From: DATHRK01 sp035513295 | GTDB taxonomy: Bacteria; Gemmatimonadota; Gemmatimonadetes; Longimicrobiales; RSA9 | Direction of reading: 5' to 3' | NCBI GenBank assembly: GCA_035513295.1 | Contig: DATKCH010000019.1 | Span: 1-29,538 of the forward strand | DNA: 29,538 nt | In this document: piece by piece, positions 1 through 5,895 of the stretch | How the letters are laid out: each line of letters starts with the position of its first letter | Position numbering within the stretch: the stretch's first letter is position 1 | Made by a program: the position numbers and the translations under genes | Notes under the pieces: generated by a model | What the model was told of the DNA's origin: nothing | The model's input: only the letters and a program-made list of their open reading frames with translations | The model's database searches: none

Positions 1-82
1 CGAGGCCCAGCACGCGCTCGTAGAACTCCGCCGACCGCTCGGGGCTCTCCACGTACACGCCGGTCTCCAGGACCCTCCGCAC
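1..82 (-). CDS. VOC (glyoxalase/bleomycin-resistance fold) family protein, N-terminal fragment
   Basis: Only the first 27 residues lie in the window; the gene runs off its left edge. They begin with a GTG codon and read VRRVLETGVYVESPERSAEF followed by YERVLGL. A beta strand leading into a 'vxDperSaeFYervLGl' helix is typical of the vicinal-oxygen-chelate fold (glyoxalase I, extradiol dioxygenases, bleomycin-binding proteins). The start follows the stop of the upstream gene (TAG at 88-90) by five bases, so it is probably the last gene of that operon. The metal ligands and substrate cannot be judged from this fragment. Confidence 0.75.
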   Translation of the reverse strand, partial: MRRVLETGVYVESPERSAEFYERVLGL

Positions 83-87
83 CCTCG

Positions 88-477
88 CTACTCGGATGTG
101 CCTTCCCCCTTCTTCCGGCGAACGGTCGGGTCACCGAGGAGCTGCCGGTCGAAGTCCCGCTCCGCCCTCAGGCGCTCGATTTCGATGCTCGCGGCTTCGA
201 CTTCCCCTTCGGTCAGGCTCAGGCGTTGTTCCAGGTCCGCGAGCCGCGTTTCGAGAGTCTGGCGGTACGCGACGGGAGAAACGCCACCGGAGATGCTCCC
301 ATCGGGACGCGTCGCCGACACGGCGGTGCTCCTGCAGATCGAGCAACGCTTCTGGTAGAACGGGATCGCCAGGAGCCAGAGGCCCCCCGTGATGACAGCC
401 AGGCATATGGTGCCCACCCCGATCTGGCGCCTAGCGTCCACCGGCCGACCGCAAAGCGCGCAATACATCGCAGCCAT
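88..477 (-). CDS. Zinc-ribbon membrane protein with C-terminal coiled coil
   Basis: A 129-residue protein I cannot assign to a named family. C6-x-x-C9 and C45-x-x-C48 look like two halves of a zinc ribbon. Between them lies a hydrophobic stretch at about residues 19-41 that is long enough to cross a membrane. Residues 70-115 are rich in Leu, Glu and Arg with heptad spacing and probably form a coiled coil. A second Met at residue 4 could also be the start. It lies 43 bases after the kelch-like gene and just before the VOC gene, all on the same strand. The placement of the cysteine pairs around a hydrophobic segment suggests the segment is either a hairpin or buried rather than a simple single-pass helix. 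Confidence 0.7.
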   Translation of the reverse strand: MAAMYCALCGRPVDARRQIGVGTICLAVITGGLWLLAIPFYQKRCSICRSTAVSATRPDGSISGGVSPVAYRQTLETRLADLEQRLSLTEGEVEAASIEIERLRAERDFDRQLLGDPTVRRKKGEGTSE

Positions 478-520
478 GCTTCAGGACGCCTTCACGAGGG
501 CCGCTGGAGCGCCGCGCGGC

Positions 521-1474
521 TCAGTTGCGATGCAGACGCCACACATCGCTCGCGTATCCGCTCTCGCCATCTGCTTCCTCGCCCTTGCCGCCAAAGACCC
601 ACAGGGCGCCGCGATAGACGACCGAGCGATTCCCGGCGCGGCGCGTCCAGGGCGCTGCGGCGCTCGCCAGGCGCCACTCCCGACCGTCCCGTGAGCTCCA
701 CACGTCGTTGAACCGGCGGCCGTCGGGGTGGACGCCTCCCAGGATCCAGAGTCGATCGTCGAACTCCAGGACGCCCGCGTAGACACGGGGCCCCCACGCG
801 GCGGAGTCGACCACGCGCGTCCACCGCTCGCCGTCGCCGGAGACCCACACGTCCGCATCGCGGGCGTTCCAGGAAGTTCCGCCAAAGGACCACAACGAGT
901 CGCGAAACACCACGGGAACCGGCTGCGACTCCGGTGCCCAAGGGCCTCGCGCCGTAACCTGCTCCCAGTCCATGCCGTCTCGCGTCCTCCACACATCGTC
1001 GAGTTGCGCGGCGTTCTCTCCACCGAACAGCCAGAGCCACCCCCGGAAGGACGCGAGCGCCGCGCCGCGCCTCCCCGCCCAGGGAGCGTCGGCGTGCCGC
1101 CGCCAGCGGCGTCCGTCCCTTGACGACCATACCGTCGCGACGAACGCCTCGCCAACCTGCCCTCCGATCAGCCAGAGCCGACCCGAATGCTCGATCGACT
1201 GGCTTCCCACCCGCACGGGATCCGGGAGGCGGCCGGCGATCTCCCAATCGAGCCCGTCGAGAGACTCCCAGACGGTGCCGATTCCCACCATGAACAATCG
1301 CCCGTCGGGTCCCGCGACCGGGTGCGCACCCATCGGCCAGCGACCCGGTTGCCATGCGTCCTCGAACGCACCGCGTCCAGGCGGAAGGCTCAGCGACCAC
1401 TCCAGTCCGCCCTGCTGCGCCTCGGATCGGCCGGCAAGGCCGATGAGCGTCACGGTGAGTAGCATTATCCGCAT
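521..1474 (-). CDS. Secreted kelch-like beta-propeller protein
   Basis: A 317-residue protein. It begins with a signal peptide (MRIMLLTVTLIGLAG, with cleavage likely after SEA at about residue 19). The rest is built from blades of about 50 residues, each carrying VWxSxDGxxW followed by a hydrophobic strand ending in LWxFGG. Five VWxxxDGxxW copies are visible, and a final VWRL strand probably closes the ring by pairing with the N-terminal blade. This is the galactose-oxidase/kelch type of propeller, normally a binding or scaffold domain; no catalytic residues are evident. GAGGG lies six bases before the ATG. It lies 19 bases downstream of the GNAT gene. The ligand is unknown; export to the periplasm or outside is inferred from the signal peptide. 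Confidence 0.85.
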   Translation of the reverse strand: MRIMLLTVTLIGLAGRSEAQQGGLEWSLSLPPGRGAFEDAWQPGRWPMGAHPVAGPDGRLFMVGIGTVWESLDGLDWEIAGRLPDPVRVGSQSIEHSGRLWLIGGQVGEAFVATVWSSRDGRRWRRHADAPWAGRRGAALASFRGWLWLFGGENAAQLDDVWRTRDGMDWEQVTARGPWAPESQPVPVVFRDSLWSFGGTSWNARDADVWVSGDGERWTRVVDSAAWGPRVYAGVLEFDDRLWILGGVHPDGRRFNDVWSSRDGREWRLASAAAPWTRRAGNRSVVYRGALWVFGGKGEEADGESGYASDVWRLHRN

Positions 1475-1493
1475 TCGGCCCTCGGTGGCGCGC

Positions 1494-2093
1494 TCACGCG
1501 TCCGATGCGGTTCGGCGTGCCGGCGGGTCGCGGGGCCGCTGAAGCGCCGACCGCCTTTCCCACTCCGTCCGCAGCAGCCCGTACAGAACGCCGTCCTGCC
1601 ACTCGCCGTCGCGGCGATAATGCTCCCGCAGGAGTCCCTCGCGGCGAAAGCCGAGGCGCTCGAGCAGGGCGATGGCGCCGCTGTTCCGCGGGTCGGCGTC
1701 CGCGGTGACGCGGTGCAGGCCGAGGTCCTCGAACGCGTGCCGGATCAGCTCCCCGGCCGCTTCGGCGGCGAGTCCCCGGCCCTCCCATTCCCGCCGCAAC
1801 GCGACCCCCAGCTCCGCGCGCCGGTGCTCCTCGTCGACGCCGGCGAGCGTGGCCGTGCCGATCAGCTCGTCGTCGCTCGAAAGGGTGATCGCCCACTGCC
1901 GCAGGTCGCCGCGCTCGGCGCCCGCCCGGATCTGCTCCACGAGGGCGCGGGCGTCCTCCGGGCCGGCGAGCGGCCCGTGCCCCCAGAAGCGCATCCGGTC
2001 CGCGTCGCCGAAGAGCGCCAGCAGCGCGTCCGCGTCGCCCGCGGCGACGGCCCTGAGGGTGATGCTGCCGGTACGTAGGGTTTGAAGCACCAT
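1494..2093 (-). CDS. GNAT N-acetyltransferase, RimJ/RimL type
   Basis: A 199-residue acetyltransferase of the GNAT_3 type (RimJ/RimL-like), predicted to transfer acetyl from acetyl-CoA to an amine, often a protein N-terminus or a small molecule. It shows the usual order: an N-terminal TxRLxLR-like strand (SITLRAV), then IGTATLAGVD (strands 2-4), the acetyl-CoA pyrophosphate loop REWEGRGLAAEA, and the late motif RNSGAIALLERLGFRREG, which is very typical of the family. The last 25 residues are Arg/Pro rich and probably disordered. It lies nine bases after the TPR gene, so the two are likely cotranscribed. The substrate cannot be told from sequence. Confidence 0.9.
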   Translation of the reverse strand: MVLQTLRTGSITLRAVAAGDADALLALFGDADRMRFWGHGPLAGPEDARALVEQIRAGAERGDLRQWAITLSSDDELIGTATLAGVDEEHRRAELGVALRREWEGRGLAAEAAGELIRHAFEDLGLHRVTADADPRNSGAIALLERLGFRREGLLREHYRRDGEWQDGVLYGLLRTEWERRSALQRPRDPPARRTASDA

Positions 2094-2102
2094 GCGGTCG
2101 GC

Positions 2103-3869
2103 CTACCGCGGAGCGCCCGCGTCCTCCGCCCAGTGCCCCCGCGCCTTGAGCAGCTTGTCGCGGGGCGGCGTACGCATGAACGCGGCGTACCCCGGGTGAG
2201 CGGCGAGCGTGTCCGGGTCGGTGTCTAGCTGCCAGCCGCCCCAGGGGAGAATCGTGACCTCGGTCGGGGTGCGCTCCGCCCAAAGGTCCCGCTGGCCCGT
2301 GAGCAGCAGGAGCCGCTCGATCCAAAGGGTTCCCGCGTCCGAGCCCTCGTCCAACCAGGCGCGCACCTCCTGGCGGGCGCGGTCGCGGTCGCCATCGTGC
2401 ATCAGCCGGAGAATCGCGCTGGCCCGCAGATGGGCGCTCCTGGTCTTCGAGTCCGGCTCCGCGCGCGCCATCGCTTCCATCTCGTCCAGCTTGCCCCGTC
2501 GATAGAGGAGCGTGAGCGGGTCTCGTCGAAGGAACCCGGGGGCCACCTCCAGGATTCGCCGGTAGGCCGCCTCGGCGGACTCCAGGTCTCCGACCATCTC
2601 GTAGGCCATGGCGAGATTCAGGTGGTTCGCGGGTTGCAGAGGGTCGAGCTCCGCGGCCTTCTGCTCCATGGCCAGGGCCTCCGCCCCGCGGTTCCACATC
2701 TGGAACAGGTCGCCGTACCAGTTGTAGACGAGGGCCGATCCAGGGCTGACCGCGAGCGCGCGCCGGAACAGCGCGTCGGCTTGCTCGAACTCGTAGCGCC
2801 GGGTCTCGAGTGAGCCGGCCGCCACGAGCGCCTCCACGTCGGTGGGATTCAGCGCGAGCGCCGCGTCGGCGGCGGAATCGGCCCCTTCGGTCAGCGCCTC
2901 GGCGCGCGCGGCCGTCATCTCCGTGTCCCAGTAGAGCGCGAGCAGGCGCGCCATAGCCAGCTCGCCGAGCGCGTCCGCGGAGCTCGGGGCTTCGCGCACC
3001 GCGTCTTCCAGCAGCGCGATCGCCCGGTAGATGCCCTCCGCGGTGCGGTTCGTTTGTTCCGCCCTCGCCTGCAGGATCAGGTCGTAGGTCCGCAGGTTTG
3101 GCGGGGGGCCGCCCGCCCTCGCGCCGATGCTCACGCTCAGCGCCCGCGCGATCTCGGTCGCGATCTCGTCCTGCACCGCGAAGATGTCGTCCAGGTCGCG
3201 GTCGTAGGTCTCGGACCAGACGTGCGAATCCTTCTTCCCGTCGATGAGCTGCGCGATCACCCGTACTCGGTCCCGGTCCCTGGTCACCGATCCCTCCAGT
3301 ACGAAACGGGCGCCCAGCGTGGCCGCCACCGTAGGGATGTGGGCGTCGTCCCGGAAGGTGAACGAGGACGAGCGCGAGATGACCTTGAGGTCGCTCGACT
3401 GGGACAGGTCGTGGAGGATGGCGTCCGCCACGCCGTCGGCGAACCACGCCTGGTCTCCGGCCGGGCTCAGGTCCCGGAAGGGGAGCACGGCGATGGAGCG
3501 CTCCGCGTCCGGGTCGGCCGCCGGTCCCCTGCCGGAGTCCCAGGCGATGTAGGCGAGGGCGACGACCAGCGCGGCCGCGGTGACGTAATTGAGCGTGCGG
3601 CCCGTGCGCGGCGTCACCGACATCGACGGATCGACCTCGTCGCTCCGCTTGATCCCTTCCGGCGTCAGCTCGAACGCCCAGGCCAGCAGGAGCGCGACCG
3701 GGAAGCCGACGCCCAGCAGGACGATGACGACGGTCGCGAACCACGACGGGAGGGAGAGCGGCTCCGCGATCGTGTCCACGACCTGCACGATCACCCAGCC
3801 GATCACCAGGTACGCGACGCCCACGCGGACCACGTTCCTGCGCTTCAGCTCGTCGTACAGCTTGGACAT
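2103..3869 (-). CDS. Membrane-anchored TolB-like/TPR protein
   Basis: A 588-residue protein. Residues 1-80 form a recognisable module: the basic start DELKRRNVVRVGVAY, two membrane segments at about 15-35 and 43-67, then AWAFELTPEGIKR. A third hydrophobic segment lies at about 94-111. Residues 125-250 match the TolB-like N domain seen in many adenylate-cyclase-like and kinase-linked proteins (SIAVLPFRDLSP, FADGVADAILHDLS, RFVLEGSV, RDLDDIFAVQDEIA). The rest, to about residue 560, is alpha-helical with TPR-type repeats. In relatives this sensor-like module is attached to a cyclase, kinase or DNA-binding domain. None is present here, so it is probably a scaffold or sensor at the inner membrane. 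The ATG has a poor Shine-Dalgarno. Confidence 0.88.
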   Translation of the reverse strand: MSKLYDELKRRNVVRVGVAYLVIGWVIVQVVDTIAEPLSLPSWFATVVIVLLGVGFPVALLLAWAFELTPEGIKRSDEVDPSMSVTPRTGRTLNYVTAAALVVALAYIAWDSGRGPAADPDAERSIAVLPFRDLSPAGDQAWFADGVADAILHDLSQSSDLKVISRSSSFTFRDDAHIPTVAATLGARFVLEGSVTRDRDRVRVIAQLIDGKKDSHVWSETYDRDLDDIFAVQDEIATEIARALSVSIGARAGGPPPNLRTYDLILQARAEQTNRTAEGIYRAIALLEDAVREAPSSADALGELAMARLLALYWDTEMTAARAEALTEGADSAADAALALNPTDVEALVAAGSLETRRYEFEQADALFRRALAVSPGSALVYNWYGDLFQMWNRGAEALAMEQKAAELDPLQPANHLNLAMAYEMVGDLESAEAAYRRILEVAPGFLRRDPLTLLYRRGKLDEMEAMARAEPDSKTRSAHLRASAILRLMHDGDRDRARQEVRAWLDEGSDAGTLWIERLLLLTGQRDLWAERTPTEVTILPWGGWQLDTDPDTLAAHPGYAAFMRTPPRDKLLKARGHWAEDAGAPR

Positions 3870-3921
3870 GGCCCGGAATCAACGCTGGTCGGCGGCCCGA
3901 CGGCAAGGCGGAGACTTCGGG

Positions 3922-4383
3922 CTACGCGTGCGGCCTCCGCCCGCGCACCGTGCCGCCCAGCACCAGCGCGGCCGAGATGATCAGGATGTTCTTGACGATG
4001 TACTGCCCCTCGATCGTCAGGCCGTAGGGGATGCGGCCGGGCTGGAAGGTCACCTCGGGCAGGATCGCAAGCGGCAGGAAGGTCCCCACCATCTGGAGGG
4101 CCAGCAGCGCGATCGCGATCCTCGCCGTCGCGCGGAACAGGAACGTCACGCCGATCGCGACCTCCCACCAGCCGATGACGCCTAGCCAGCCGTCCGGCGA
4201 CAGGAACGGCATCCAGCCCACCGTCTGGCGCACCAGGTCGGCGGCCGGGGACATCCCGAGGGGCTTGAGGAGCCCGAACCACACGAACACGACCGCGAGC
4301 GACACGCGCAGCGCCGGCGTGCCGACCCTGTTCATGAAGTCGGCGATGCGCCGGTCGATGGGCTCCAGGTCCAACGGCGCCAA
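3922..4383 (-). CDS. DoxX-like / DUF417 (YkgB-like) membrane protein
   Basis: A 153-residue integral membrane protein with about four hydrophobic segments. The N-terminal RISL-type helix with VFVWFGLLKPLGMSPAADLV, then WWEVAIGVTFLF, and the later TIEGQYIVKN motif are characteristic of the DUF417/YkgB branch of the DoxX superfamily. The start appears to be TTG at 4383: AAGGGG lies about eight bases upstream and the residues before the first ATG (Met17) fit the family. It follows the TGA-containing methyltransferase by 31 bases on the same strand and is probably cotranscribed. DoxX-type proteins are often linked to quinone or thiol redox chemistry; that link is family-level knowledge, not something shown here. 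Confidence 0.85.
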   Translation of the reverse strand: MAPLDLEPIDRRIADFMNRVGTPALRVSLAVVFVWFGLLKPLGMSPAADLVRQTVGWMPFLSPDGWLGVIGWWEVAIGVTFLFRATARIAIALLALQMVGTFLPLAILPEVTFQPGRIPYGLTIEGQYIVKNILIISAALVLGGTVRGRRPHA

Positions 4384-4414
4384 AACGCCCCTTACCGCCG
4401 CGAACCGGACGCGG

Positions 4415-5230
4415 TCATTCCTCGCCCGGCTTGAGCGCCGTCATCATCACGGACTTCACCCCGAACGCCTCGGCGGAGTTCTGCGTGGACTGCTTGCGGA
4501 ACCGGAAGCGCGGCACGACCGCGCTCCTCACCTTCGTGAACCCCGTCTGCTCCAGGAGCCGGAACATCTCTCCCTCCGGGAGAGCTCCCCCGATTCACGA
4601 CGCCCACAGCTTCGGGTCGTTGACGATCGCCTGGGTGAGCTGCTTCGCGCTCACGATGTCGGTGATGGAGATCCGGCCGCCCGGCCTGAGCACCCGGAAC
4701 ATCTCCTCCATCACCCTCCGCTTCCGGAACGAGAGGTTGATCACGCCGTTCGAGAGGATCACGTCCACCGAGTCGTCGGGGAGGGGGATGTCCTCCATGC
4801 GGCCCTCGTGGCACTCCATCGCGGCGCCGGTCTCCGCAGCGTTCGCCTTCGCCCGCCGGCACATCGTCGGGTTGAGGTCCACGCCGATCACCCGGCCCTC
4901 TGGCCCCACAGTCTCGGCCGCGATCAGGGCGTCGAGGCCCGCCCCGCTCCCCAGGTCCAGCACCGTTTCGCCCGGCTGCAGCCCGGCGCGCAGATGCGGA
5001 TTGCCCACGCCGGCGAAGGACGCGACCGAGCCCTCCGGCGCGCGGTCCAGCGCCCCCGGATCGTACTCGAACAGCTCCGCGGCCTCGCGCCCGTGGAAGA
5101 AGTGGAACTCCCCCTCGGGGTACTCCGCGACCTCGTCGTACATGCGGGTGATCTCGCCGGCCAGGAACTCCTCGAGGGACTCCTGCGCGGTGGCGGCGTC
5201 GAGTTCCTGCGCGGCGACTGCATCGCTCAT
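4415..5230 (-). CDS. ArsM-like SAM methyltransferase, predicted selenoprotein (Sec212)
   Basis: A predicted 271-residue class I SAM-dependent methyltransferase related to arsenite methyltransferases (ArsM/AS3MT). Motif I is DLGSGAGLD (92-100), followed by the acidic strand VIGVDLN and FRVLRPGGRISITDI (178-192). Codon 212 is TGA (4595-4597). The same frame then continues with IGGALPEGEMFRLLEQTGF and a family-like C-terminus ending at TGA 4415-4417. Relatives have Cys at this site (LWxxC-[IL]-GGAL; Cys206 in human AS3MT from memory), so TGA most likely encodes selenocysteine. A SECIS-like hairpin follows at the correct distance. The second ArsM cysteine (SNCVINL) is Gly161 here. AGGAG lies about 11 bases before the ATG. 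If the TGA were a true stop the protein would be 211 residues and would lack its conserved C-terminus. A sequencing error (TGC/TGT to TGA) is the main alternative. Confidence 0.82.
4568..4594 (-). promoter_or_regulatory. Candidate bacterial SECIS hairpin
   Basis: On the minus strand, directly after the in-frame TGA, ten bases lead into CTCTCCC (4584-4578), loop GGA, then GGGAGAG (4574-4568). This is a perfect 7-bp stem; if the top pair is open the loop is CGGAG. Seventeen bases separate TGA from the GGA loop. Bacterial SECIS elements recognised by SelB lie immediately 3' of UGA, with a small apical loop holding G at one of its first two positions, about 16-37 bases after UGA. Both criteria are met. 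The hairpin lies inside the coding sequence and has no T-tract, so it is not a typical terminator. Confidence 0.75.
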
Positions 5231-5285
5231 CGGTAGTGCTGCTCCTCTGGTCGTGTTCGAAGTGCGGCTCGCGAGACGGCCGTGG

Positions 5286-5705
5286 TCACGAGGCCAAGGT
5301 GCGCGAGGCCTTCCAGCCCCGCCACCCCACCCAGGCGCCCGCGGCCTCCAGCAGCGCCAGCAGCGCGGACGTCCAGCGGAAGAGCGGGCGCGCGCCTCCG
5401 GGCGGCAGGTGAGCGACGTTGTCCGGCGACACGCCCACGTAATGGTGGTAGAGCGTGAACAGCAGGGCGGCGGCCATGGCGAGCGCGAGCAGGGCGAAGC
5501 CAGCGCGCGGACGCTTCCGCGCGAGCACAACGCCGGCGACCGGACCCGCGACGATCACCACGTACGCGAACGCCGTCTGCCACAAGCGCAGGTCGACGCC
5601 GAGACGCCGGTGTGCGATCTCGTGCGCGAGGAGCACCGCGGCGTGCGCCGCCACCGTCAGGACGGCGGCGGGCATGATCTGCGGGCCGGATGCTTTCGCG
5701 GGCAT
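5286..5705 (-). CDS. Small four-helix membrane protein of unknown function
   Basis: A 139-residue protein with hydrophobic segments at about 10-30, 40-58, 66-86 and 110-128, consistent with four membrane helices. I do not recognise the family. I chose Met at 5705 (MPAKASGPQIM) because the upstream in-frame extension is charged, low in coding character and would push into the divergent promoter region. HEIAH (26-30) sits in the first helix, but with no other metalloprotease sign I do not call a peptidase. It is 55 bases upstream of the methyltransferase on the same strand, so it may be the first gene of a short operon with that gene and the DoxX-like gene. Confidence 0.65.
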   Translation of the reverse strand: MPAKASGPQIMPAAVLTVAAHAAVLLAHEIAHRRLGVDLRLWQTAFAYVVIVAGPVAGVVLARKRPRAGFALLALAMAAALLFTLYHHYVGVSPDNVAHLPPGGARPLFRWTSALLALLEAAGAWVGWRGWKASRTLAS

Positions 5706-5895
5706 ACCTCGTTTGGTTCGACGGGAGCGTCGTTCCTGGCGCTTCTTCTTGATACCGATGTCCTGATCGACGTCTCCCAGGACGGAGCTGGTCCCGGCGG
5801 GGCTCACCGGAGAGCGGTCGCCAGCAGCATACGCTGCTTCGAGCCGTGCATCTGAATGTCCCACGTCGCCGTTCCATTACGCTACATTCTCCGCC

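Noticed and set aside
1465..3906. Long minus-strand frame covering the GNAT and TPR genes in another phase
   Set aside because: It is composed of Arg/Gly/Ala/Pro shadow sequence; the GNAT and TolB/TPR motifs are in the other frames.
4568..4584. Hairpin after the in-frame TGA as an intrinsic terminator of a 211-residue protein
   Set aside because: There is no T-run, conserved family sequence continues beyond it, and the next gene in the same direction follows the downstream stop closely.
4392..4862. Reading frame in another phase across the end of the ArsM-like gene, suggesting a frameshifted or second gene
   Set aside because: The family-like C-terminus is in the same frame as the methyltransferase after the TGA. 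The other phase is Arg/Gly/Pro-rich shadow sequence typical of high-GC DNA.
5626..5640. HEIAH in the small membrane protein as a zinc peptidase motif
   Set aside because: It lies in a hydrophobic first helix of a 139-residue protein with no second metal-ligand motif, so a peptidase call is not supported.
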